Shown here one piece after another: positions 13,338 through 24,476 of a stretch of 64,000 nt of DNA (its first letter is position 1; each line of letters opens with the position of its first letter). The DNA lies in contig OY848924.1 of NCBI GenBank assembly GCA_963693285.1, positions 7,798,400-7,862,399 of the forward strand, in the 5' to 3' direction. Origin of the DNA: Xestospongia muta (Eukaryota > Porifera > Demospongiae > Haplosclerida > Petrosiidae). The position numbers and the translations under genes are program-made. The notes beneath the pieces were generated by a model. That model was not told where the DNA came from. It did no database searches and worked only from the letters and a program-made list of their open reading frames with translations.

Positions 13338-13476
13338 CCCTCTACTCTCAAGTGGGCGTGGCTATTGACATAGTAGGCGTAGCCGTGTAGACTGTGTAGT
13401 GCATGGTTAGTATTTATTTACGGAAAATAGTGAGTCATCATTCTTTAGTGTCTTCTGAGGTGCTGTGAGTTATATC
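13338..13476. promoter_or_regulatory. Divergent promoter COPS7 / UBE2J2
   Basis: The start codons are 227 bp apart on opposite strands, and the probable COPS7 5'UTR intron narrows the shared region to about 140 bp. It contains GTGGGCGTGGCT at 13352-13363, a KLF/Sp-type CACCC box, and a related aggcgtagcc just downstream. Initiation sites are not visible in the sequence. Confidence 0.55.
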
Positions 13477-14587
13477 ATGGCAACACCGACAGCTATTAAA
13501 AGATTAACACAAGACTTCAGGCGACTAAAGAAAGATCCAGTACCCTATATAGAGGCAGCTCCTTTAGAATCCAACATTTTAGAATGGTATATATAAATAA
13601 GCTATATTATTTTAAAATGATTGATTCCCTTCTTATTATAGGCGATATTGTGTAAAAGGACCAGAAGATACACCGTATTATGGTAAGGATGCCAATATTA
13701 TAATCACATGACTATCACATGTCGTCATATACGCAGGTGGTTATTACCACGGTAAACTTGTATTTCCACCTGATTATCCATTTAAACCTCCTCGTATATC
13801 AATGATAACACCTAATGGACGGTTTGGAACAAATAAACGACTCTGTTTATCAATTAGTGATTTTCACCCAGACACTTGGAACCCTGCTTGGTCGGTGGCT
13901 ACAATACTCACTGGCTTGTTGAGTTTTATGGTAAGTACATGTGCTATTGTGAATAACAAAGAGGAAAAATAAATACTATAACGTATTAGAATATTCGCAT
14001 TTTATTTTCCACCTTTACATAATACAGAATGTCTATATGATGGTCGTTTTAGCCCTAATGTTATAATTTTCATGTACATGGCATTTTTGTATTCTTGTAA
14101 TACAATAAAGGATCCTTTGATTGGGATAGGACTTACTTTAAAATTTCTCGATGAAATACAGATGCGATCTGATATTTTTTGACATTGTTTGTTCATCTAG
14201 GTGGAGAAGGCTCCCACAGTAGGTAGTATTAATACGTCAGATGAAGAGAAGAGACAGCTGGCCATAAATAGTTGGAACTTTAATATGAATGATCGAATAT
14301 TTGTTAGGATGTTTCCCCATCTGGTTGAGGTAATTTTTGGTAAATGTTTGTTTATATGAGTTGTTCATTTACAGGAAATGAAATTGAAAGCTGAAGCAAA
14401 AAGGAGAGAAATAGAAGAAGAACAACGAAGATTGGAACATCTAATGACTTCATCTACAAACTTACCAGTACAAGAAGAACAAAATGTATTGATCAGTACA
14501 GCTGTATCACTTTTGTGGAATTTAGCTCCTTTCATTCTCTTTGCAAGTTTTCTGTACATTGTTCAACTTGTTGTTAAATCATCGTAA
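13477..14587 (+). CDS. UBE2J2: Ubiquitin-conjugating enzyme E2 J2 (Ubc6-type, ER membrane)
   Basis: Tail-anchored E2 enzyme of ER-associated degradation, with its active site facing the cytosol. Five exons: 13477-13586, 13642-13682, 13737-13930, 14201-14329, 14375-14587; 228 aa. It has the typical start TAIKRLTQDFRRLKKDPVPY, the YYGGYYHGKLVFPPDYPFKPP block, and the catalytic cysteine (about residue 87) in NKRLCLSISDFHPDTWNPAW. A charged linker (KLKAEAKRREIEEEQRRLE) is followed by a C-terminal hydrophobic anchor, LLWNLAPFILFASFLYIVQL. The domain order and length match the family. It converges on CROCC, whose stop codon lies about 275 bp downstream. Confidence 0.96.
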
Positions 14588-14863
14588 AGTTGTTAACTAT
14601 TATAATTATTATGACTTAGTGCTTTGTTATACTACAATGAAGCGACAGTATTTATTATATTATTTTATTGTCTTTCCAAAAATACTCATTGTTTTTAGCT
14701 CATTTCAGAGTCGCCACAGTTACTGAAAAATGCGTGTACAGCTCAAGAAATATATTTATAATAATTGTGCTGTTAACTATTGTAAATAAACCCTAAATGA
14801 TACTATTAAATTAATTATTTTCAGAGTCTTTTCGTGTAATAGCTATATGTTGATCTCTGCCTG

Positions 14864-17800
14864 TCATCCAGTAACAATTTGCTTAGCTCCAGGTTTGAGA
14901 GAGCCAGATAAAACCTTCTGAAAATGAGTGATTGCCTTCTCTTGACATTCCACTTTATTTACTAGTTCATCTCGAGTGTTCTTCATTTGAAATAATTTTC
15001 CCTCTAAAAGTACAACCTGTCATTTTGAAAGTAAAAAAATAAATTTATTTTAGCATATAAGTACCTTTCTTTCCAAATGTTTTACCATCTTTTTATACTC
15101 TGCTTCGCGACCCTCCCATTGGGTCTGATGAAGTTTTTGACAAGTTTTCAACGTTTCAAGATCCTTTTTCTGTACATCATGAAGGGTCTGGACTCTATTA
15201 TTGAAAATATGACTAGAGCTGTCAATAAACATTACTGGCTTACTCTTGTTTGTGTTGTTGTTCTTTCTTCAGAAGATCTTTCTCCAATTCTCTAATGTGT
15301 GTTATTAGATCAGCATTGTTCTTTGAACAAGCAACAAAGGTTTTATTAAGTTCATTTTGTCTCACTAGCAACTCGTCAACAACACCTGTTTGTTCAATAG
15401 CATTTTCCAATTGCACTTCCAGCTCAAATTTTTCCTCCTTAAATCGCTGTACCTCTTGATGTAAACTATCGATTTCTTTGTTAAGACTTTCACAAAGTTC
15501 TTTATTAATACTACTGCTAGCTCTCTCTACGTCTAGTGCTGTTTGAAGACCTTGGACTTCTATTTCTAATGTTTCCTTCATCGAAATGGCTTCTTTGGTT
15601 TCTTCTTCACACAATGCTTTAGCAGCACTTAGTTCTCCAATTGTAGCTTTCAAAGACAACATCTTGGACTCAATCTCTCTTCTTTTGTCATCAGATTTAC
15701 TCAACTTCTCTTTGAGTTCAGCAACATCTTGATGAAATATTTCCTCTTTATCATCACACATTACTTTCAAGGACACCATCTGTTCCACTTCTTTCTTTAA
15801 AATTTTCTTATTTTCTTCTGATGATTTCAACTTACTTTCAATTTCTGCTAATTGTGCTATGAGTGATTCTCTTTCCTCTGTTAGAAACTTCACCTCACTT
15901 TTCAGACTCCTTAGTTCATCTTCAAGGTTGTTCCTAGTGACAGTCGAGTTAGTTAATGATTCTTGTGTCTCATGAAGTTGTGACTCCATTTCTTGTGCTT
16001 CTCTTTGTACTTTTTCAAATGTGATCTGTAATGATTCTTGTTGTTCTTGTAGATGCTTTAAATCAACTTCTTTCTTGTCGTAAACAAGTTCCCAATGTTT
16101 CTTCTCCTTCTTTAAGCTTGTAAGCTCTTCTTCTAGTAGCTTCTCACTTAGTTTGGTATGCTTTAATTTCTCCTGTAACTCTCTCTTTCCAACTTCCATT
16201 TCTACAAGATCATCAGTATACTTTTTTATCCTAACTTCATTGGCTTGGCCATTTAAATGACACCATTCCAAATCTTCCTTTGTTGTTTCGAGCTGTTTCA
16301 ATAAATATTGGTGCTTAGATTTCAAAGTGGCAATTTCTTTGACTTGCTGTGTTATTTTTTCCTCTAGTTCTTCATTTTTCTTGACAGTCAAATCAAAAGA
16401 ACTTTCCATTGTCTTTAGAGACTTTTGTAAGTCTATCACTTGGCCTTCTAACTCTTTGTTGAGGGAACTTGTACTTGTCAGCTTATTACAAGTAATATCT
16501 AGCTCAGTTATTAATTCATCTTGACATTTTTCGGCGTAAGAAACTTTAGTATTAAGTTCTAGAATGGTCTGCTTTAATTTGTACGGGCTTATTTTAAGGC
16601 CTGCATTAGGAAAAGCAGAAGACCTACTGTCATCCATTAAGTCGGGACTCTCAATACCACTCTCAAATGAAGCTGAAAAATCATTGAAACTTTCGTTTTC
16701 TTGACTCTTCCTAGAGGTCAGTATGTCTTTCTGGGGACTAGTTGAGTTTTCCATAAGGTCTAACTGTAGTGTACCTTCTAGAATAGCGGCAATTTGGTTG
16801 TATGTCTGACGTAGTTCTTGAGATGATTGCAAAACTTGTGCTAGTTGATCTTCCAAGTTTAACTTAGCTTCTTGAAGTGCAAGAACTTGTTGCTGAAGTT
16901 TCTCATTATTCTTCCTTTCATTATTGCTACAGGTTTCAAGAAACTGTAACTTCTTCAGAAATTCAACTCGTTCGTTCTTCATTTCTTGTAGTCTCTGCTT
17001 CATAAGTGCAAGCTGATTAACATGCAGTTGCTCCTTGGAATGAGAGGATTCTTCCAAGTGGAGAATTGATGTCTTAAATTGATCTCTCTCTTCTCGAAGG
17101 CTGCTTAACATCTGACGCATGTCTGTCACTTCTTCCTCTTTTGAGTGGAACCCTGCAGTTAAAACTTCAAGGTGACCTTGAAGCTCAACAGTCTTCTGCT
17201 CTAGTTCTTCATTTACTCTTTCCATTGCATTTTTCTCTTGTTTAAGATTTTTTAGTTGAAGTTGATAGTTGTTGCATTCTTTTTGAGAAGATGTGAGAGA
17301 TTCTTCAAGACACCTATGCTCAGATGTCAATTTTGACAATGCTTGCTCTGAGAATTGCAATGCTTTCCTTAATTGGCTGCAATCTTTCAAGGCCCTGTTC
17401 TTAACCTCTTCATTGGCAGCTTGAGCTGTCTCCAAATGAGATAGAGTCTCTTTAACTTTGTCATACTCTGTTTGTACACTTGCTAACTTCCGCTCCAAAC
17501 TCAATTTTGCAGCACTGATGGCATCTTTCTCTTGATTAATACTCTCCAACATTTCTTGTGTTTCCTCCAAGAACTTCTTTGTACTTTCGTCTTTTGTTAC
17601 CATGTGTTTGATGGTAAGTTCATACTCCTTGTTAGCCACCTCTAGTTGACTGATTTTAGTATCAGCTTGTAATAGATCACTGTGGAGATCTTTTATCTGC
17701 ATCTCAGCATCAGTTCTATAAACAAAATAATACTTACTGTAGTGTGTGTTGAGATGTTAGGACTTACTTGACTTGATTTAGAGTTGCTTGGAACTTCTGT

Positions 17801-20800
17801 ATCTGTTCCTCTGTTTTGTTCAGTTCTTTGCTGAGACGATCAACATTCTTTTCTGCTGTTTCAAACTGACACTATACACAACAGAATGTATATAACAGTA
17901 ATGGATATTTCAAATAGCGTACCTTTAGTTCTGAACATGATAATATCATGTGTTGGTTTTCTTCTTCTAATTCACTGCATTTCTCTTTGTGAATTTTTTG
18001 CTGGTGGGCCAACTTCTCTTGTAATAATTCTTTCTCTTTTTCTAAGTTGGCAACAATTGTCTGCTTGTCTAGAGAAAGCTTTGTCACTTCTTCATGATGC
18101 TTCTTGCTTAAAGATATTGTTTCTGATTTCAGCATATCCACAACTTCTTTGTGGTTGCTTTCATTCAACAGAATCTCTTGATTATGGGTATTTGTCAGCT
18201 CTACTAACTCCAATTTATGTGCCGTTTTAAGACTAGAGAGACAAGAATGATATTCTGACTCCTTTGTTTGCATCACTAATCCAAGCTCTTTCATCTCATT
18301 TTCGTGTTTCTCTTGCATTTGTGTCATCTTCTTCCTCACTTCCTCTAGCATTCGAGTGTGCTCTTGCAGATGGGTTTGTTTCTCTTCTTGAAGACCAATA
18401 TTTGTTTTCTCTAAATCACTTTTCTCACTATGCACTACAGCAACTACGGCTTCCAATTCTTCTACTTTTAACTGCCATTGATCTTTATCAGCTGTAAGAG
18501 TTGTATTAGTTTCCTGGCTACTTTGAAGTGCCTCCTCTAAATGCACAATCTTTGACGAAAGATGCACTTTATCTTGTACCAATTGACTTTTCTCCTGTGC
18601 AATTTTAGCTATTGACTGATTGAGTTTGCTGCGTTGGATCTGGACTTCTGAAAGAGTTTGCCGAGTCTTAACAAATGCATCATTGAGAAGCATAGCTTCC
18701 TGTCTAAGGCCATCTTTCTCTCGTCGTAGATGGCCACATATTGACTCCATCTCGTGCAAATTTTTATCCAGCTCTCCCACTTGATCTGTCAGCTGTCTGT
18801 TGGTTGAACGAAGTTGTTCAACTTCATCTTCCTGGTTCAGTTTTTGTTGATGAAGGTCAGTGTTCTCTTCATCTAGCTTCATTTGTGAATCAACAACTTT
18901 GCCTAGCGATTGTTGAAGAGATCTTTTCTCTGATTCCAATAACGAATTAGCTTTCTGAAACTCAACAAGCCTCTCCAAAAGAGATTGTTCTGAATGTTGC
19001 ACCCTATTTAATTCTTTCTGCAGAAGATCACTCTCAGTTTCAAGAGAGGCAACTTTTAGTCTCATATCAGAGGTTGATTTTTCTAGATCCAATTGCCTAA
19101 CGTTCATATTTGTTAGTTTTTTCTGAAGCATTTCTATCTCCTCTTGGCTAATATGTAGCTGTTGCTGTAATCTTTGAACTAAGTGAGATTTCTTGCTTGC
19201 GTCTGCTTCTATTCCCTCTTTTGTGACTTGGTTCTCCTTGATTTCTGCTGTCAAACTTTTCACTTTCTCTTTGAGGTGGCTGCATGTTTCATCAACGTCC
19301 TTTCTGTCATCATCCAGAGACTTTAGTGTCTCTAAGTAGTGAGATAATTTCAATTCTGCCTCCATTTTTTCACTAAAAGGTGGCAATGAAAATAGTTATT
19401 TTTCCTGAACACTTCATTACAAAAACCATTAAGAAATGTAAAACAGAATATGTACATTACAGTAAACCAAAATACCTGGTAATTTCTTCTATTTTCACTT
19501 CTAGTCTGGTCTTATTCTCAGTCAATTCTGTTAGTTTATCATGACTGTAGGTGAAAGAAATTGTATCAGTAAATTGACATGACATTTAGCACTATCCTTT
19601 GGTAAAGATGGTGTTCATTAGTAATAAGTAACCCATGCAGTCACATGGTCTTACCATGATTGCAGTTCTTTCTTCAAAATGTCACCAGCTGTCAAATGAG
19701 CTTTAACTTCACCCTGTCCTTCCTTTAGTTGGGCAGCCATCTTGCTATAACTATCCTGAATTGAAGCAAGTTGAGATTGAAGTTGTGTTATGTGTGTGTT
19801 CTGTGATGATACTCCATGTTGAACCACAGAAATAGCCCAGTTTGTAAAACGATTAAGATCTCCTTTTGTGCCAAATAATTTAGGCTATATACAGAGGAGG
19901 GATAAAAATGAGATAAAATGACAATAACTTTAAAAGAACACGTAACATACAGGATGTTTGACATAATTTGTGCTAAGTGGTGTAAGAACTTTGGGTGTTT
20001 CTTTCTTTCCTACACTGGGATTAGCATCAAAGTCAGGACTTTCAATAAAGATATTGACAATTGAGGTAATGGCTTCTCTTATTGTGTTGACATCTGACTG
20101 AGTTTTCTTCTCCAGTTCACGTTCATTTTCTTGTTCTGCCAACAAAGATGCAAGCTGTTTCTCCTATAGTTTAAAACGATCATCTATGCCAGCAGCCATT
20201 AGTAAAAGAAATACTTACAAAATCTTCAGATTGTGCAACTTTCTCCTGTAATTCTCTGGCACTTTTCTCTGACAAGTATTGTAATTCTTCTTTTTTTATT
20301 TTTACATCAGTAAGTTCTTTTTCTAGCTGCTCTATAGTGAGTTGGGCTCGAGTAGTTTGAATATTGTAATCTTTTTGAAGAGACAAAAGTTCTTTGTTCA
20401 ACTAGAAAATAAACACAACACACACAGGATTATCAGAAGCTTAATTATAAAATAAAAGAGTTAAGGACAGAGAATCCTATCAGCTATATAGCATATCACA
20501 AAGTTATAAAGATATGTCAACTTGCTTACATGCTCTCTTTCCCTTTATCATCTGTTTTTCATTACAGGCTACAATGATCATACATACCTCATCACATTCT
20601 TTTTCCTTCTTCTTTAAATTAGTAAATACTTTTTCCTCAAGAGGTTTGTGTTTCTGAGTCTCCAAGTTTACTTGACTTTTTATTTTGACACCAATATTGG
20701 AAAGTTCTTCATTTAGTTTTTGTATATCCCTTGAGAAGTTAGATGATAGTTTTAGTAATTCACTTAATGAGATAACAAATATTACCCCATCATTTCTGAC

Positions 20801-22365
20801 TTGATTTTGTGAAATTCATCATGCAAACTAGAGGTATCATTGAGGATGTTGGAAAGAGAGTTGATATAATCTTTGGTATGTCTATTATTCTCCAGCTAAA
20901 TCAAGATACGAACAATTTGATAGAAAATTAAATTAAAATGATTATACCTTTATTTTTTCCTCTTTTGTTTTCAGTTGCAACTCCAACTGATCTCGGCAAA
21001 CTGACAGCTGATGGACAGTCTCAGTTAATCTAGTATTAGTCCGTTGTGTTTCCTTCAACTGATTTTGTAGAGCTGTGTTACTAACAGCTAACTGTAGTGC
21101 CCTACAATATAATGTAAACTATTACGTTATTATTGAGTTGGAGGTACTAACTTTTGTGTTTGATGTTTGCTATCCTCCAATATACTTTGCACTTCTTCAA
21201 TATGGGATTGCTCCATTTCTTCTTTCTGTTTCTTTAATTCTCGAACTTTTAATTCAAGTTGACGAACTGCTGATGGCAGCTATATAATGCATATATGAAA
21301 ATAACTCACTTAATCTGGTCTAATTAATTCTCTTACCTGTGACAGATCTACACCACTTGTCATTGTTACTGAGTCCAATTTATTTTGAAGCTCATTACAT
21401 TGATCACGATATTGTATCACCTTGACAACATGAGTGTAATCAACTAATCTTAACTAAATCACAAACCTTTGTTTGTAACTTCTCAACTATTTTTGTCTGT
21501 TTTTCTTGGCCATCTTTATATACTTCATATTCTAATGCAGATTGCTTCTCCATCACTTTTAATTTCTCTCTCATTTCATTTAGTTCATCTCTTAGTCCTT
21601 GATTTTCTTTCATAACATCATCAATGTCAGAATATGATGAACAATACTGGATGGATGAATACAAAGAGAGTATATGTATTGCATGAATTACTAGTTAGAT
21701 AAGTGATGGATGGATGAGTGCATAGATTTATAGTTGGATGAATGAGTGGATTGGGTTATTACTGCTGTATCCATTTTTGCTGTTTCATCAGAGATAGCAA
21801 ATGTATGATCTTTCTCTCCTTCAAAGGGATTCATCATGATTGTCAATTGCTGACTGTAGTCCTCAACAGTTATCTAGTAATAATATAACTAGTTATTAAA
21901 AATATATGTTTTATGTGCAAAATAAAATATAGATATATTTCAATAATAAAGTGCGATGAATTTCACATTATCCACTATTATCAAGTTTCTATATTAGGAA
22001 ACTGACAATTAATGATAAATGTAATCACTACAACCTGATAATGTTGAAATCCTGGTGTTTTATTCACCAATAGTCATAATTCTATCAGTCACATGTGACA
22101 TTTCAAGGAGTTATTTATGTTTTATTAAATAATGTCCACAGGGTAAGTAGTTTAGTATATGAGATATGATACCTTGCAACATCACATATTACAACAATGT
22201 TACCAATAATAAAGGTGTCATTACATGTAAATATATAATTATTTTCAAAAATACATCAATTCTCTCTATTTTACATACCTTTGGTAAATTGCTTGTTATT
22301 ACATTTTTTACTAGTTCATCTATTAACTCCACCTGCTGCTGATGATCTGCTGTAGTAGCATCCAT
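14864..22365 (-). CDS. CROCC: Rootletin (ciliary rootlet coiled-coil protein)
   Basis: Structural coiled-coil protein of the ciliary rootlet and of centrosome cohesion. Seventeen exons (minus): 22365-22279, 21873-21763, 21646-21467, 21420-21337, 21279-21152, 21101-20948, 20895-20786, 20762-20588, 20401-20219, 20163-19951, 19884-19655, 19544-19485, 19372-17923, 17871-17768, 17715-15244, 15212-15065, 15016-14864. They join in phase to 2013 aa; human rootletin is about 2017. The N-terminal rootletin domain is recognisable: GQEKQTKIVEKLQTKVIQYR and QLSVCRDQLELQLKTKEEK. The rest is almost continuous heptad coiled coil, broken by a Ser/Pro linker around 16730-16590 (minus reading SFESGIESPDLMDDSRSS). 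Two exon junctions need introns of only 23 nt and 25 or 31 nt (see findings). C-Nap1/CEP250 is the alternative name; the N-terminal match and length favour rootletin. Confidence 0.85.
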
Positions 22366-22384
22366 TGGTTGTGTTAGTGAAGTT

Positions 22385-22639
22385 CTACTCTCTCTCTCTC
22401 AAAAGAGAGGTAATTCTATCTCCTGTTTCTTCAACTAATCTACCTCTTTGCAAGTTGACACATTTATAATGCTTTAATACACACCTTATCTTTTTGGTAA
22501 TCAATTTCGTTAGCAAAACAATTAACATCATTATCATAAAGAAACCGCTAATTAATGATGTAATAATAATTATTAATGACTTTCTGATGACATCATAATT
22601 ATTAGAGTACTGCATGTACTCATGATCCTGTCCTGCCAT
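22385..22639 (-). CDS. Possible small membrane protein, unrecognised
   Basis: Open frame of 84 codons from the ATG at 22637-22639; the frame stays open upstream to 22789 without another ATG. It encodes one clear hydrophobic segment (IIIITSLISGFFMIMMLIVL) followed by a basic tail, and the upstream open part holds a second (SVLFSLFALCF). The last four residues (RERE) come from a CT microsatellite. It lies between TENT4 and rootletin on the same strand, 20 bp from the rootletin start, so it could be rootletin 5'UTR, a 3' exon of an unseen gene, or noise. No family recognised. Confidence 0.25.
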   Translation of the reverse strand: MAGQDHEYMQYSNNYDVIRKSLIIIITSLISGFFMIMMLIVLLTKLITKKIRCVLKHYKCVNLQRGRLVEETGDRITSLLRERE

Positions 22640-22687
22640 AACACAGTAACTAGCATCAATAATTATTGAATGAGATATAAATCTCAC

Positions 22688-22701
22688 GTTACCATAGAAA
22701 C
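22688..22701. promoter_or_regulatory. X-box-like motif upstream of rootletin
   Basis: GTTACCATAGAAAC is one base from the RFX X-box consensus GTNRCC-N(0-3)-RGYAAC and lies about 320 bp upstream of the rootletin ATG. RFX factors drive ciliary genes in animals (established). Similar motifs are common elsewhere in this window, so function is only suggested. Confidence 0.3.
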
Positions 22702-22812
22702 ACAATGCAAATAATGAGAATAGGACTGAGTTCCATGAATATAACCATAATAAAGTGAATATTTCAGTTTTAGACAATGTCTTAGTCAATTACAAAATTA
22801 TTAATGATATAT

Positions 22813-22850
22813 TGAGAGAGAGAGAGAGAGAGAGAAAGAAAAAGAAAGAG
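22813..22850 (+). repeat. (GA)n microsatellite
   Basis: Simple GA run in the 0.74-kb spacer between the rootletin start and the TENT4 stop. Apart from the possible small frame at 22385-22639, I see nothing else convincing in that spacer. Confidence 0.8.
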
Positions 22851-23105
22851 ATTGAAAGACATGTGCTATTGCTATAACAATGTCTTCAAATTGGTTGCTT
22901 ATTACTAGAGATGGCAGGAAGAAGACAGCTGTTATTTCTATTATTATCACAATAATATACAAGCAATACTAACTTCCGACTATTAACAAAGAAACAAGCA
23001 CACGAAGACCACACCCATCCCTAAACAGGTACATAAGTAAATGCAATAAAAGTCAAGGTTGTGATGATCATGAAAAATTGGTGAAGGCACTACAGGCTAT
23101 AAATT

Positions 23106-24476
23106 CTATGAGCGTGTATATGTACTACTGGCACCAGAATTACTGCTTGATGCTACATTTTCTGAGGGATGTTCTGGTAAAGGTTGTGCCTGAATTTGTT
23201 GAGGAATAAAGAAAGGAATAAAAGCAGGGAGAAGGGGAGATGGGCTAGCGATTTGGAGCGGGGCAGGAGAAGCTACCATCGGCCACTGACTTTCGACCCA
23301 ATTCCGATAGTCGTGAACTTCTTCAGTGATTTGAACAATTACACTTAATAGAGAAGGCTTTGTTTCTTTTTCACGTTTCAAAACAGCCATGTGTAGACGA
23401 TTAAAAGCATGCTCAAAGGCCAGCTTGACTTGCTGAATACCATAACAACCGCGACTAGCATTCTCTGAAGGAGAAAGAGGATCTTGTATATACAACAGTC
23501 CGTTTTCACTTATACTATTTTCAGATGTAATAGCGTCCTTTGGAAAATAACAACCTCCCTCTAAAACCGATATACCCACTTTCATGTAATTGAACTGGCG
23601 TCCATAGAGCTCGAAAAACTCTATTAATAAAACACCGAGATTAGTCGTGGAATCAGTTGATTGGTTCCTGGGATGAAGTTGAAAGAAACTCACTAACATC
23701 AGAATAAGACTATAAGAATTAATACCACCATAGTATACCTCGTTGAGCTGTCGCTGAGCCAAAAATTGTTTAACAATCATTGCCAATGGAGGGAGCATAG
23801 GATAAAGCTGTATAAATTGACAGAGCAAATGAGCCGTTTGAATACCTGTTGTTTGATTAAAGCTAATATCGACTTTGACCTCTGTCGCTTTGTCAGTGAA
23901 TTTAATTATAGGAACAGCGGTTTTATCAAGAACTAAGATAGAATCTTCTACTGCAATATCAGCTTTTATGAAAGCTTCTTCTAATGAGAACAGAGGAAGT
24001 TTTGGCCACTCACCAATGACAACTAAATCAATGTCGCTAGTAGGAAGATAGAGATTTGTGCAGAAACTTCCAAAAACGAAGACTTGAGCACGTGGCCAGT
24101 GACTTAGGATAATTCTCTTCACGTTATCAATGACCTGTAAGCGCATGTATTTCTCACAGCGACGAGGCTGCATGTAACTATAAAAGTCTAATATTTCTTC
24201 GTGAAGGCCGATAACATCACACGAATACTCTTTTTTTAGCCAAGGAGTACATGTGGCAGTGTTTTCACCTGATAACAACCTCTGTGATTTCACTCCCGAG
24301 GATGAGTCTTTTGAAGAGGTGGGATCATTAGAGGAACTAGCAATAGGGAGATACTCAGGTTGGGGATGCGAAGGGGAACTACGAATGAGGGTTTCAGATC
24401 CAGGAAATGCAGTTTGTTCCATACGACGCCATGCACCTATGGGGGTCTCGTGTTGAAAATCAACAGCGGCACACAT
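23106..24476 (-). CDS. TENT4: Non-canonical poly(A) polymerase, TENT4/Trf4 type, intronless
   Basis: Nuclear terminal nucleotidyltransferase of the TRAMP-like/PAPD5-PAPD7 family, which adds 3' adenylate tails to RNA. Single exon, 456 aa. The nucleotidyltransferase core shows VFVFGSFCTNLYLPTSDIDL: the GS motif at residues 136-137, catalytic Asp148 and Asp150, and third Asp203 in EVKVDISFN. The PAP-associated domain has LPPLAMIVKQFLAQRQLNEV and GGINSYSLILMLVSFFQLHP. The N-terminal 75 residues and the C-terminal 50 are Ser/Pro-rich. It differs from almost every neighbour in having no intron, which suggests a retrocopy that kept or took over the function; all catalytic residues are intact. PAPD5 versus PAPD7 cannot be separated. 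Confidence 0.92.
   Translation of the reverse strand: MCAAVDFQHETPIGAWRRMEQTAFPGSETLIRSSPSHPQPEYLPIASSSNDPTSSKDSSSGVKSQRLLSGENTATCTPWLKKEYSCDVIGLHEEILDFYSYMQPRRCEKYMRLQVIDNVKRIILSHWPRAQVFVFGSFCTNLYLPTSDIDLVVIGEWPKLPLFSLEEAFIKADIAVEDSILVLDKTAVPIIKFTDKATEVKVDISFNQTTGIQTAHLLCQFIQLYPMLPPLAMIVKQFLAQRQLNEVYYGGINSYSLILMLVSFFQLHPRNQSTDSTTNLGVLLIEFFELYGRQFNYMKVGISVLEGGCYFPKDAITSENSISENGLLYIQDPLSPSENASRGCYGIQQVKLAFEHAFNRLHMAVLKREKETKPSLLSVIVQITEEVHDYRNWVESQWPMVASPAPLQIASPSPLLPAFIPFFIPQQIQAQPLPEHPSENVASSSNSGASSTYTRS

Noticed and set aside
17886..18950. Plus-strand open frames inside the rootletin locus
   Set aside because: Antisense shadows of long, stop-poor coiled-coil exons; no independent motif.
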